From the NCBI RefSeq assembly GCF_014695975.1, contig NZ_JACJPI010000065.1, positions 1-64,000 of the forward strand: a stretch of DNA of 64,000 nt. The letters are read 5' to 3'. Under the pieces are notes generated by a model. The model saw only the letters and a program-made list of their open reading frames with translations, was not told where the DNA came from and made no database searches. This DNA comes from Leptolyngbya sp. FACHB-321 (GTDB lineage: Bacteria > Cyanobacteriota > Cyanobacteriia > Leptolyngbyales > Leptolyngbyaceae). Made by a program: the position numbers and the translations under genes. This document shows positions 41,001 through 49,389 of the stretch, in pieces (the first letter of the stretch is position 1; every line of letters begins with the position of its first letter).

Positions 41001-41230
41001 CGTTCACTCTTAACCGTCAGAGGCAACACCTGCACGAGCGATTGTCCGGCTAAAGCACTGGTGGCACCAACAAGCTGCTCAAAGGCTGCATTACACCACT
41101 GAATTCGCCCATGTGCGTCTGTCCAGACAACGGCTTCTTCAATACGATCCAGCGCTAGTGCTAGTTGGCTCAGGGTTGCCTGCATAGGGCTACTGTCAAC
41201 TGATGAAACAGACTTAGGCATATCAGCCAT
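38090..41230 (-). CDS. Multi-PAS sensor histidine kinase (HisKA_2 type)
   Basis: 1046 residues, no membrane segment. Six PAS-like domains: about 20-125, 185-290, 300-420, 430-550 (with PAC motifs such as ITDRKQAE after each), 610-730 and 735-855. The third and fourth are near-duplicates (FRNVFNTTAVGMVV, FRSVFNTTAVGMVV), pointing to recent internal duplication. The kinase core is HisKA_2 (KEIHHRVKNNLQTVYSLLSL) with HATPase (LMINELISNALKYAFP, DDGVGLP). Such kinases often sense light or redox through PAS cofactors, but no diagnostic chromophore residue was identified. It is the first gene of a pair with the receiver-kinase hybrid. ATG 41230 (MADMPKS). Confidence 0.94.
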   Translation of the reverse strand: MADMPKSVSSVDSSPMQATLSQLALALDRIEEAVVWTDAHGRIQWCNAAFEQLVGATSALAGQSLVQVLPLTVKSERLSSALHPVSHCLATNQELNGQYGFSRHDRSFRLTLTVTPLPGVESEESGETDSGETGSSKGVMVVIRDIMMQLLLHRSLQKTALELEEAVRSRTAELSKINRRMINILESITDGFYTLDENWCFTYLNHQAEQILQRSRVNLLGKNIWASFPQAVNTILDNKYHQAVTEQCSVTFEVFYPPLNAWFETRAYPIAQGLAVYFRDISDRQRLESERQQAEAALRKSELWFRNVFNTTAVGMVVMSPEGVMLQANAAYCRMIGYTRTELLTKTCQQIVYPDDFEQGQVQLQQLLAGDVTAYHQERRYFHKQGHIVWGLLSVSAVRDEQQQVLYVVYQIQDITDRKQAEADLRESEQRFRSVFNTTAVGMVVASLDGAFMQVNAAYCQMLGYTEAELLTRTFHAVTHPDDLGHNIAQTKKVLTGELSAYHIEKRYLHKKGHIVWGLMCLSLVCEAQQPLYFVVQVQDITDRKQAELALQTLNQELEERVQSRTAQLEVSNQQLQAEVAGHKQTEAALRKSEEWFRTMFDNAPIAISLADVYTYHVLKINQAHHALFGYSDADLATMTYMQYTHPDDVALSLDLIQQLLDGSIPRFQIEKRFCKKDGTWIWANLTVTLLRNPDGSLYSMGMIEDITARKQTEAALQLTQFSIDRAADPVWWVQPDGSIYYVNDSACRDLGYPREAIVGKQVSDFNPDWSIQDWQQHWRDVKKQGSLTFETRLQGKDGMPFPIEATANYVAMNNKEYYCSFVRNITAQKQAEEQLKASLKEKEILLKEIHHRVKNNLQTVYSLLSLQANALQDPQLVSPFKDSQYRVKAMALIHEKLYQSENLANINFNEYVQRLVADLVQSYSTNPAIHVAIEIAQCELAVDVVLPCGLMINELISNALKYAFPSDRGGTIQISFSAPTPQQYRLVIADDGVGLPEDIVFSHDISSLSTLGLQLVHAFVRQLQGTITLDCTGGSRFEILFPPAG

Positions 41231-41889
41231 CCTCAGGCGTTTGTAAGCGGTCAGGGGGCAGAAAAGGCAGTTCGCTCTACAAGCGCAGTAGGAGTTAAGG
41301 CGTTAGGAGAGGACGAGTTTCAACGTCAGCGCTTAGCCGAAGGCAGCTAGTGATTAACCAGAGAATTTTGCTAACTAACGATACTGATGCTGACACATTG
41401 ATTGCGATCGTCAGGAGGATGGTCTAGCAGTCGAAGAGAACGTTAGAACAGACATAAACCCTGAAGCTTCCGTATCCTTCATCCTTTTGCTATGTGGCAG
41501 ATTTTTGCATCAGCTAGCGATCGCTTCAATTGTGGCAAATTTGCAGAAGTTTTTTGCCTGATCGCCGCAAAACAAGTTGTAGCTAATACAATATCGGCAC
41601 GGTCTACAGTGGCATCGCTCCCATCAACATCGTTCACTCAACCTGCAAGAGAGCGGCAAGCTGCTTGCAGGTTTGATAGCTATGTTCTCGATGAACGGTC
41701 ACTTGATAAACAGTCAGTAGAGACACTAAAGCAACGGCAAATGGCTAAAAGCTGGTAGCTGCAAACCATCCGCCTATCTGACTTCAGTGTGACCATTTGC
41801 TTCTGGCTGTCTTAGGATGTGGGATCGCGTTGGTTCTAGTAGGGGTGCTGGGCTAACCGCTAGATTTTTAGAGTGCGGAAGCTGGTGTT
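41231..41889. other. 660-bp intergenic region
   Basis: It separates a leftward signalling operon from a rightward membrane-protein gene, so it should hold both promoters. An 88-codon plus-strand frame (41492-41758) has no domain, and its composition gives no support. Copy 1 of a dispersed repeat is at 41424-41494. Nothing else was recognised. Confidence 0.6.
41424..41494. repeat. Dispersed repeat, copy 1
   Basis: Shares with copies at 44055-44149 and 60125-60283 the order CAGTCGAA, (A)ACGTTAG or similar, ACA(G)ACATAAACC, (C)TTGAA-like segment and the end CATCCTTTTGCTAT. The outer ends are roughly inverted (TCTAGCA / TGCTATG), as in a miniature transposable element. Shortest copy, with internal deletion. 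Confidence 0.6.
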
Positions 41890-43887
41890 ATGGCAGGAAA
41901 AACAGTTAAGCGATCGCGGGTACAAGCCGTTAAATTTCGTCTTCAAAAAGCAGGCAAGTCCAAAGTGGAAAAGCAGACTGCTGACACGGTTGCTAAACCA
42001 GCACCAACGGCAGCCAGCAAGGAGCGCGATCGCACCGCCAGGAAACAACGTGGCACAAATGTCGTGCAGCCGTTACGTCGCCCTCGCTTCCCGGCTCAGG
42101 TCACCAAAGGCTTACGGTTTTTGGCAGCACCACTCGTTTGGCTATGTCTTTTGGCGTTTTGTGGTGGTACGGGTGTGGCAGCCTTTTTGTGGCTGACGAC
42201 GCTGCCACCTGTGCCCAATTGCCAAACAATGCCATCGCCTGCTTCTGATAGTGAGCAGCTTTACTGCGCCGAGCAAGCCTCGCGATCGGGCAAGGTAGAA
42301 GCCCTGCTGGCAGGACTGGCACTGGTCAAAAATTGGTCGCCTGATCATCCCCTCCGCCATCGCGCTAACCGTGATGTTACAGAATGGTCAAAGTCCTTGT
42401 TAGCGATCGCAGACACCAAAGCGGGTCAAGGCGACCTGGCAGGGGCGATCGCCCTGGCAAAAAAAATTCCGGCTAGCAGCCCCCTTCATGCCGACGCGCA
42501 AACAGCGCTGCTGGGCTGGCAAAAAGCGCAAAATCTTGGGCAGACGATCAATGCTGCGATTCAAAGAGCTTTGAAGCAACAAGACTGGCAAACAGCGACG
42601 CTACAGATGCAGGCTTTGACCCGGCTGGATGACGAGTATGCGCGACAAAATCTCAATCGCTTGCGTCAGCAGTTGGTCACCGAACGCACGACCTACCAGC
42701 AATTGCAGCAAGCCCGCCAAATCGCAGCCAGTGCACCCGAAGATGTAGTCGTGATTGGCAAGGCGATCGCTCTGGCAGAGCGTCTTCCTGCCAGCTATGC
42801 CCGTAGCGCTGCCCAGTTGGATATTCAGACCTGGGGACAGTTTTTACTCAATCGCCTGACAGCCCAGTTAGGGCAGGCTGATATGGCAGGGGCGATCGTC
42901 ACTGCTCAGTCATTGCCCTTTAGTTTGCCGTTGCCGCCCGTTGCTCGCGATCTGCTCTGGATTGGTCGTGCCCAGCCGTTAGCAACCAGTAACCTGATGA
43001 CCACGCCCCCATTGGAGCAGTTCTGGCAGCTTTGGCTACCACTCTCTCAAGTGCGGCAAATTCGGGCAGATAGCCCCCTTGCTGCCCAAACGAAAGTCCT
43101 TATACCTCGGCTAGAGCAGCAGACGCAAGATTTGCTCCAGCTTCAACTGGCCCAGACAGTTGGCAGGTTAAAGCAGCTTCCAACGCTCCAGAGCGCGATC
43201 GCGTTGGTGCAACCCATTACACCCGGTCGTCCTCGGCGGCTCTATGCTCAAACGCTCATTGCTCAGTGGCGCAAAGAAATTCAGCAGCTTGAAGATCGCC
43301 CTTACCTCACTCAGGCGCAGCAGTTAGCAGCGGCGGGCACACTGCCGAAGCTTAATGCCGCGATCGCTCAAGCACGGCAAGTTGCACCGGGACGGGCGCT
43401 ACGGTTAGAAGCTCAAAACCTGATTGCTAAATGGACACGCCAGATTCAAACCCTTGAAGACCAACCCATTCTGAACCAGGCACGAGCACTGGCAAAGCAG
43501 AACAAGTTGACAGAAGCCATCCAAACAGCCAACAAAATTCGCGCCGATCGAGCGCTTTACAAAGACGCGCAAGCCGCTGCCAACGACTGGATTGCTCAGA
43601 TTCAAATTGCCGAAGACCAATCCCTGCTTGATGAAGCGAGAGCGCTAGCTGATCGAGGTCGTCTCACCAGAGCCATCAGCTTTGCCTCTGAAATTGGCTA
43701 CGGACGAGCTTTGTATGACGATGCTCAAAGCGCGATCGCTCGCTGGTCTGACCAACGCGACACCATCCTAAGGGAACGTCGCTCCCGCCGCGATGAGCCA
43801 TCCTCATTACCAGAACCTAGTCGCCCCTCTTCAGGCTATAACTCTCCAGTTGAAGCGCCCGACTCGCAAGATCTACCGCCGCCGTAG
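41890..43887 (+). CDS. Single-pass membrane protein with tandem helical repeats, function unknown
   Basis: 665 residues. A basic, low-complexity cytoplasmic N-terminus (1-75) is followed by one membrane segment (about 80-103, LAAPLVWLCLLAFCGGTGVA) and then a long alpha-helical part. The latter contains repeats of about 52-55 residues starting EDRPYL, EDQPIL and EDQSLL, each with LA..G.L..AI..A..I.PGRAL..DAQ..I..W; earlier, more divergent copies begin near residue 130. The tail is Pro/Ser/Glu-rich. Similar cyanobacterial proteins are often labelled chromosome segregation ATPase, but I see no nucleotide-binding motif, so I do not use that name. The repeats suggest TPR-like protein binding. Confidence 0.82.
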   Translation: MAGKTVKRSRVQAVKFRLQKAGKSKVEKQTADTVAKPAPTAASKERDRTARKQRGTNVVQPLRRPRFPAQVTKGLRFLAAPLVWLCLLAFCGGTGVAAFLWLTTLPPVPNCQTMPSPASDSEQLYCAEQASRSGKVEALLAGLALVKNWSPDHPLRHRANRDVTEWSKSLLAIADTKAGQGDLAGAIALAKKIPASSPLHADAQTALLGWQKAQNLGQTINAAIQRALKQQDWQTATLQMQALTRLDDEYARQNLNRLRQQLVTERTTYQQLQQARQIAASAPEDVVVIGKAIALAERLPASYARSAAQLDIQTWGQFLLNRLTAQLGQADMAGAIVTAQSLPFSLPLPPVARDLLWIGRAQPLATSNLMTTPPLEQFWQLWLPLSQVRQIRADSPLAAQTKVLIPRLEQQTQDLLQLQLAQTVGRLKQLPTLQSAIALVQPITPGRPRRLYAQTLIAQWRKEIQQLEDRPYLTQAQQLAAAGTLPKLNAAIAQARQVAPGRALRLEAQNLIAKWTRQIQTLEDQPILNQARALAKQNKLTEAIQTANKIRADRALYKDAQAAANDWIAQIQIAEDQSLLDEARALADRGRLTRAISFASEIGYGRALYDDAQSAIARWSDQRDTILRERRSRRDEPSSLPEPSRPSSGYNSPVEAPDSQDLPPP

Positions 43888-44280
43888 GAGTGTAGAAGGG
43901 TGAACGAGTGGAAGAGTGAAAGAGTAATGAGGTGAAGGGGACAAGAGGTGGAGAAGTGAAAGGGTCAAGCGGAAAGAGGATGGTAACGTCTAGCGCAGCT
44001 AGCTAGTCCTTCTGCCTTTTACCCTCTGCCTTTTGAATCACTGACGACTGCACTTATACAGCCAGTCAAAGAGAGCGTTAGGACAAACCTAAACCTTGAA
44101 ACGTCCTTTAAGCAAGAACTTCTCTTCATCCCTCATCCTTTTGCTATAAGCGAGATAACGACATCCATTCAGTAGAGAACCAAGACAGTTAAGTAGCTTT
44201 TGATACCCTTTTTATCCCTTAGAAAAGAGCAGGGTAAGCTAGATCATGCACTGTGTGTACCTTAGGGGAAGATAGAGCCT
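43888..44280. other. 390-bp intergenic region
   Basis: It starts with a purine-rich, loosely repetitive stretch (GAGTGAAAGAG-like units, 43895-43980), then CTTCTGCC-type heptamer units (about 44009-44033) and copy 2 of a dispersed repeat (44055-44149). No coding potential seen. The promoter of the toxin-antitoxin pair is expected near 44200-44270. Confidence 0.6.
44055..44149. repeat. Dispersed repeat, copy 2
   Basis: Reads CAGTCAAAGAGAGCGTTAGG, then ACAAACCTAAACCTTGAAAC, and ends CCTCATCCTTTTGCTATA. It is 25 bp longer than copy 1 in the middle. The ends TATACAGCCAGTC and TTTTGCTATA are only partly inverted. Confidence 0.6.
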
Positions 44281-44574
44281 ATGAAGACACTAGAAGAAAT
44301 AAAGCAACAGCTTGGGCAACAGAAGCCATTGTTGCAAGAACATTATAAAGTTCGGGAATTAGGTGTTTTTGGCTCCTATGTAAGGCAGGAGCAGACAGAA
44401 GCCAGCGATGTGGATGTGCTGGTAGAATTTTCGGAGACACCAAGCTTATTGAAATTTATCAATTTAGAAAACTACCTTAGCGACAATCTGGGAGTCAAGG
44501 TCGATTTGGTGCACAAGACTGGTTTAAAGCCACGCATCGAAGAGCGGATTTTGGCAGAGGTAGTCTATCTGTGA
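44281..44574 (+). CDS. mntA: MNT-domain nucleotidyltransferase, antitoxin of a MntA/HepT-type pair
   Basis: 97 residues. Minimal nucleotidyltransferase with [20 protein letters not shown], the GSx10DxD catalytic motif of the DNA polymerase beta fold. In studied pairs such antitoxins add AMP units to a Tyr of the HEPN toxin and silence it. The full motif argues that this one is active. The next gene starts inside its stop codon (GTGA overlap). A broken restriction-modification gene lies just beyond the pair, and such pairs are often found near defence genes. Confidence 0.93.
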   Translation: MKTLEEIKQQLGQQKPLLQEHYKVRELGVFGSYVRQEQTEASDVDVLVEFSETPSLLKFINLENYLSDNLGVKVDLVHKTGLKPRIEERILAEVVYL

Positions 44575-44912
44575 CCAAGCGGGAAGTTGAAGATTATTTA
44601 CTGGATATTTTGGATGCGATTGCGGCGATCGAGCAGTTTACAACAGCTATTGAGTTTGAAGCTTTCTCACAAAATTTAGAAAAGGTATTTGCGGTTTCAA
44701 GGGCGATCGAAATTATTGGGGAAGCGGTGAAGCGAATCCCAAATTCAGTGAGGAGCCAATATCCTGATATTCCCTGGAGAGATATTGCCGGAATGCGAGA
44801 TAAACTAATCCATGATTATTTCAATACAGATGTAGAAATTATCTGGAAAGCTGTTCAGGAGGATGTTCCTCAGTTGAAAACAATGATATCTGAAGTTTTA
44901 AGGGATTATTGA
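44571..44912 (+). CDS. hepT: HEPN-domain (DUF86) ribonuclease toxin, HepT-like
   Basis: 113 residues, all helical. The HEPN catalytic motif RX4HXY is seen as RDKLIHDYF (about residues 87-95). The Tyr is the residue modified by the MNT partner in studied pairs. Also family-typical are [13 protein letters not shown] and [13 protein letters not shown]. The GTG at 44571 overlaps the TGA of the preceding gene by 4 bp, fitting translational coupling of antitoxin and toxin. It probably cleaves tRNA or mRNA when not modified (family knowledge). Confidence 0.93.
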   Translation: MTKREVEDYLLDILDAIAAIEQFTTAIEFEAFSQNLEKVFAVSRAIEIIGEAVKRIPNSVRSQYPDIPWRDIAGMRDKLIHDYFNTDVEIIWKAVQEDVPQLKTMISEVLRDY

Positions 44913-44923
44913 AGTAAGTTGAA

Positions 44924-45157
44924 ATTTTGCTTGCTCCCATCAATAAACACCGGCGCATTATTGCAAAAATTGGGGAGCTTTTTTGGAACTTAATAAAGGG
45001 TTTAAACACTTGAAAACTGCTCAAGAGCAACTCAACATATATAGTCAGTCAGTTTTGAACTATGCCACTGAAGGCAGGCTCACCAAAGAGGGGTGTAATG
45101 CTCATGCTAATTAACCAGAGACAGCTGAACAACTACTGGATGACGCTAACCGCTGAA
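44924..45157 (+). pseudogene. hsdS: Remnant of a type I restriction specificity subunit (hsdS)
   Basis: The plus strand reads ILLAPINKHRRIIAKIGELF, then after a one-base loss near 44990 ELNKGFKHLKTAQEQL, IYSQSVLNYATEGRLTKEG, a stop, and PETAEQLLDDANR. This follows the end of HsdS proteins (LPP..EQHRIVAKIEELF, ELDKGI..LKTAREQLK, YRQAVLKHAFEGKLT, AEQLL). Only the coiled-coil end after the second target-recognition domain remains. No hsdM or hsdR gene is in the window. It starts 12 bp after the HEPN gene. Confidence 0.82.
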
Positions 45158-45355
45158 AGGTTATTTATTAAGTGTTTTAGCTGATTTGCCGTAGTTCATC
45201 TAGAACGATCGCTTTTTGCTTGCCGCTTTTCCTTCTGTTTGCCCCTTTCCGGTTCCTAACTCACTGCCACTGAACTTATACAGTATCCTTGTTGGAGCGG
45301 ATTCTTTGTCTTCTGCTGTTTGCTGTTTGCTCTTTACCGCAGGGTGGGCGACCGT

Positions 45356-47284
45356 ATGAGCCATTCACGCGATGCCGATCGTCAGCAGAACCGTGTGTGC
45401 AGGCTCATGCTGATTGAGGATGATCCAGTGTTTCGGTTGGGGCTAGCTGCCTGTCTACAGTCGTTTGACGATTTGCAGGTCGTGCTAGAGGCAGATTCGC
45501 CTGCAAGGGCACTGCAACTGCTGCGAGAGTTGCCGGATGAAATGGAGACAGCCGATCGGTCCGTTGCACCCGCACGATCGCTCAATTTAATCATCCTTAA
45601 CCTTGACCTGGGGCAGACAACAGCCAGTCAGGGGCTTGGGCTGGCGCTGTGTCAGCAGCTTAGGACGCAGTATGCCGATACACCTTTGCTCTTGTTAGGA
45701 GCAACGCTAGAACTGACGCGGTTGGCGACTGCATTTCAATCAGGTGCGGGTGGCTACTGCTTGAAAGGAACGAGCGTGACGGAACTAGTGACAGCCATCC
45801 GTCAAGTCGCGTCCGGGCAGCCTTACTGGACAGAAGGCATCCAGGCAATCGCCCAGTCCCTCAATACACCAGTTCCGAATACCACTTCACTAACAGCGCA
45901 AACGGCTCGACCACTCACTGATCGCGCTCCCCAAAACACGCTCCCGGCAATCTCAGGAAGCCAAAATCTGCTGACGGTCTGGCGGCGTAACGTGCGGGAG
46001 TCAGGCGTGCGGCAAATTGAGCGGGCGATCGCCGAACTGGATGACCAATTGCAAACGGCTGATCGGTCAGTCCTGGATCAGTTAGTTTTAGAAGGGCAAC
46101 GACGTGAGCTGCGTACGGCTCGTTGGCTGGTCAAGCGGTTGTTAAAGACGTCAGATGAGCCAGCACCAGAACTCGGCTCACAAGTGTCACTGCCAACCGA
46201 TGCAAGCCGATCACTTCAGCCCGATCACCGTAGCCAAGCCATAGCCAACCCCTCCGAACCCTTAGCAGACGAGCGTTCCACTGCACTCGCGGAGACGATC
46301 GTCAACGACATTCAATCACCACTAACAGCCCTATTTCAGGCAACAGTTGCCAAGCTGCAAAACAGGTTACCAAACCTTACTGCCACAGCTTTAGAAATTG
46401 ATGTTTTAAAGGACGAAAAAAAGCGCGAATTGCTTTATACGGTGCTGCGATCGCTGCAAGCTAGCCTGGAAGCATTGCGTCTTTCAAACCTGCCGCCAGA
46501 ACAGCTTGAAATAAGGCACCGCGTTATTTTGCAAGATATCTGGCAAGCAACAGTGATTGATTTTTTTGGCAAATACTATACGGTGCAGATGGGGACACAG
46601 CCGATCGATGTCGTTGCTGTTTTGCTGCAAGATCTAGATATTGTGCAGACTGCAATTCTCGACAAAATGCCGCTGTTTCCAGAGTTTTTAGCTCACTTAC
46701 TGTTTCAAACGCCACTTACGATCGATGATGCGAACTACGCGGCTGGCACTGTAGAAGCAATGGCACGTATGGAACTGCTGCTACAAAATGTGATGCTGCA
46801 AATTGCCAATGCAGTGATGCAGCCGTTACTTAATCGCTTTGGTGATCTTGTAGCGATCAAGCAAACGTTTTATGACAAACGGCTGCTTTCCAGTCGTGAT
46901 GTTGAACGTTTTCGCAATGACTTATCCTGGAAATATCGCACCGATCGCCTATTTGCAGAACCAACGGCTATTTTTGAAAGCCAGTTTAATTTGCTCGTCT
47001 TGACAGACAACGGTATTAGTAAAACCGCCATTTATGCACCGCGTAGCGACGAGTTAGCGCAACTAGCTGGTCTACCGTTTCTCGTGACCTTAGCGCTTGA
47101 AGCCCGCGATGCGATCGCGCCTCGACTACGCATTGCGATTTCGTTTTTGGGTAGAGGTGTGGTCTATGTACTGACTGAAGTCATTGGGCGCGGCATTGGT
47201 CTCATTGGGCGCGGCATGATCAAAGGGATTGGCAACGCCCTGCAGGATACAAAGCCCAACCGCAACAGTGAACGCTGGCGGTGA
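45356..47284 (+). CDS. Receiver-like N-terminus fused to DUF3685 (cyanobacterial regulator)
   Basis: About 642 residues from ATG 45356 (MSHSRDADRQQ); TTG 45320 is possible but less likely. The first 150 residues form a NarL-like receiver (LIEDDPVFRLGL, ILNLDLG, YCLKGTS), with an insert before the phospho-acceptor Asp segment. The rest is the DUF3685 region found in cyanobacteria, with several helices and possible amphipathic segments near the C-terminus (FLGRGVVYVLTEVIGRGIGLIGRGMI). No DNA-binding domain is seen. Function unknown. It is convergent with the amidase gene, 35 bp away. Confidence 0.85.
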   Translation: MSHSRDADRQQNRVCRLMLIEDDPVFRLGLAACLQSFDDLQVVLEADSPARALQLLRELPDEMETADRSVAPARSLNLIILNLDLGQTTASQGLGLALCQQLRTQYADTPLLLLGATLELTRLATAFQSGAGGYCLKGTSVTELVTAIRQVASGQPYWTEGIQAIAQSLNTPVPNTTSLTAQTARPLTDRAPQNTLPAISGSQNLLTVWRRNVRESGVRQIERAIAELDDQLQTADRSVLDQLVLEGQRRELRTARWLVKRLLKTSDEPAPELGSQVSLPTDASRSLQPDHRSQAIANPSEPLADERSTALAETIVNDIQSPLTALFQATVAKLQNRLPNLTATALEIDVLKDEKKRELLYTVLRSLQASLEALRLSNLPPEQLEIRHRVILQDIWQATVIDFFGKYYTVQMGTQPIDVVAVLLQDLDIVQTAILDKMPLFPEFLAHLLFQTPLTIDDANYAAGTVEAMARMELLLQNVMLQIANAVMQPLLNRFGDLVAIKQTFYDKRLLSSRDVERFRNDLSWKYRTDRLFAEPTAIFESQFNLLVLTDNGISKTAIYAPRSDELAQLAGLPFLVTLALEARDAIAPRLRIAISFLGRGVVYVLTEVIGRGIGLIGRGMIKGIGNALQDTKPNRNSERWR

Positions 47285-47319
47285 TTTGGGCTGATAGCTG
47301 ATAGCTGACGGCTGTCCGC

Positions 47320-49107
47320 CTACGGTTTCTGTAGCCATAGTGTGACACCATCAGCGATCGCCGTTGCCAGTCGTTGTTGCTCTCTTGGGTTGGTGATCCA
47401 CTCAAACTCATCTGGGTTGATCATAAAACCGAGTTCTAGCAGCACCGCTGGAGTTGTTGCGGGACGAGTCAGCGCCAAATTATTCCAAAACACGCCATAG
47501 GACGATCGCTTCAAGGTTTTAGTCAGGTGATTGTGCAAAAACACTGCCAGACTGTGGGCTTGAGTGTTGTACCAGAACATAGAGATGCCCTTCGTTTTCA
47601 CCGCATCACCATTATCAGGCAGTGCATTGTAATGCAAACTAAGAGCCACCGTTGGCTGCACTTTCTCAATCATTGCCACCCGGTCTTGCAACGGCACATC
47701 AACATCTGTTTCGCGAGTCAGATACACCATTGCACCCCGCTGCTGTAGACGCTCTCGCACCAGCTTCGCCATCAGCAGCGCTACCGTTTTTTCAGGATAG
47801 CCCGTGGGTCCTCTGGAACCCAAATCCTCCGCGCCACCGTGCCCTGGATCGAGCAGGATTTTGGTGCCAGAGAGCGTTTTGAATTGCTCCCCTGCTCCCC
47901 TGCTCCCAACTCCCGACTCTCGACTCCCGACAGTGGGCGGATGCTTCAGCGATAGCACTAAGGTCGTGCCTTCGTACCGCAGTTTGTAACCCCACTGCTG
48001 GCTCGACTTGAGGTTAAAAGTGTACTGAATTTGCCCTGGAGCGCTTTGCTGCCAGTCGAGACGGGCAATGAGTGGATCGTCATCCAGCCGGATAATATCG
48101 GTTTGCGCCGTGGTGTTGTAAAGAGTGAGCGTGAAGGTACGATCGCCCTGCTGCACGCTTACGGGCACGGGTACTTGCAGCGGAAACATGACTTCTGTCC
48201 AGCCGCCTGTCTGCCTCGCCTTAATGCTGCGAATGAGCGACGTGGGTGGTGCGCCAGCAGGCAAGATTTGTACCTCACTGCGTCGTATCCATGCGCCATA
48301 GTCTAACCGCACCCAGTCGCCTTCAGAGCCTGTTACGAGGGCTTGCGTCCCTTTCGGTAAGGGTGTTAAACGAGAATAATCTGTGCCTGCCCCCGTACGA
48401 GCCGTACCTGCTTCTGCTGTAACAACGGCAGTTTCTAACCGAGTGGGCGACAAAATTTTGATGCTGCCAAAGCCAGTTTGCTTGATCGTCTGTCCATTCT
48501 GCGTCAGTTGCCATTCAGGTTTACCCAGGTCGCCCAATAAAACGGTGCGTGTACAGCCCTCAAAACGTCCAGCCGCGATCGTGGGCTGGTTTTGCTGAGT
48601 TAGAACGGCAGCGTTGTCGGGCAGGGCGATCGACTGTGGGCGGGGCACAAGGGGAATCGTCTGGTCGGCGAGTTTGACTGCCACGGTGGCGGTAGGCGGT
48701 GCGATCGCCGTAAAGCAAAGCAATTCATTGGGTAGGCGAGCGACATCGACAGCAGGGCTAAGAGTGCCAAACGTTAATCCTTGTGGCGACTCTGATGCAG
48801 CGGCTAATCGCGTTACCGTCAGCTTGACAGATTGCTTGCCGTAGCGCAGATCAAACTGATTCACCCCAACTTGCAGCGGAAAGGTTGGCGCAAAATGCCC
48901 AGCAGTGTTACGAACGATCGCCGTGCCGTTTACCAAAACGGTTCCTCCGGGTGGTGCCGTACCAATCAGAAAAATGCGATCGGACGTAGTCTCGTGGTTA
49001 GCCGGTGGATAGGCAACATAGAGCGGTTGAGCAGCATGGGTAGGGGCTGCGACGATGCTGCTAGCGATCGTCAAACAAAAGGAGAGTGGGACAAAGAATT
49101 GTTTCAT
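47320..49107 (-). CDS. N-acetylmuramoyl-L-alanine amidase with SH3-like and AMIN-like regions
   Basis: Exported enzyme that cuts the amide bond between MurNAc and the peptide stem of peptidoglycan. 595 residues from ATG 49107, which gives a signal peptide (FFVPLSFCLTIASSIVAAPTHA); a TTG 13 codons upstream is also open. Order: beta-rich region (about 25-95), SH3-like domain (TRTGAGTDYSRL, about 225-275), AMIN-like region (about 285-385), linker with repeats, Amidase_3 (about 405-595). Zinc ligands: His of LLDPGHGG, Glu of YPEKTVAL, His of SLHYNALP; catalytic Glu in LELGFMIN. Similar amidases act in septum splitting or septal pore formation in filamentous cyanobacteria. Confidence 0.92.
   Translation of the reverse strand: MKQFFVPLSFCLTIASSIVAAPTHAAQPLYVAYPPANHETTSDRIFLIGTAPPGGTVLVNGTAIVRNTAGHFAPTFPLQVGVNQFDLRYGKQSVKLTVTRLAAASESPQGLTFGTLSPAVDVARLPNELLCFTAIAPPTATVAVKLADQTIPLVPRPQSIALPDNAAVLTQQNQPTIAAGRFEGCTRTVLLGDLGKPEWQLTQNGQTIKQTGFGSIKILSPTRLETAVVTAEAGTARTGAGTDYSRLTPLPKGTQALVTGSEGDWVRLDYGAWIRRSEVQILPAGAPPTSLIRSIKARQTGGWTEVMFPLQVPVPVSVQQGDRTFTLTLYNTTAQTDIIRLDDDPLIARLDWQQSAPGQIQYTFNLKSSQQWGYKLRYEGTTLVLSLKHPPTVGSRESGVGSRGAGEQFKTLSGTKILLDPGHGGAEDLGSRGPTGYPEKTVALLMAKLVRERLQQRGAMVYLTRETDVDVPLQDRVAMIEKVQPTVALSLHYNALPDNGDAVKTKGISMFWYNTQAHSLAVFLHNHLTKTLKRSSYGVFWNNLALTRPATTPAVLLELGFMINPDEFEWITNPREQQRLATAIADGVTLWLQKP
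47886..47937. repeat. Short tandem repeat in the amidase linker
   Basis: TCCCCTGCTCCCCTGCTCCC followed by three ACTC(C/T)CG-like heptamers. On the coding strand it gives GSRESGVGSRGAGEQ between the AMIN-like region and the catalytic domain. The frame is intact. Same repeat style as in the synthetase and HstK genes. Confidence 0.8.
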
Positions 49108-49389
49108 CAACTGCGTAGAACGGCGTATCAAAGTTTGAGGCAGCAACTTTCTGCAAGGCTAACCGTATGTAATGCCACCGTCGGCAATGACAAGGTACTG
49201 AGTTGCAGTCGCATTGTATCGGATTGCGATCGCAAACGCGCATACATTCGGCGGTAGAGAACGCTGTTCAAACGCCTTGGACAGCGAATTGCTGACTCTG
49301 GCTTGTCAGCAGCCGTTGCGTTACCAAATGTTTTTCGCTGAAGAAGCAGTTCGGTATGCTGAACGTAAGTATGCAAAAACTGACTGATT

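Noticed and set aside
41492-41758. 88-codon plus-strand open frame
   Set aside because: No domain; begins inside a dispersed repeat end (TTTTGCTATG), so the start codon is part of the repeat.
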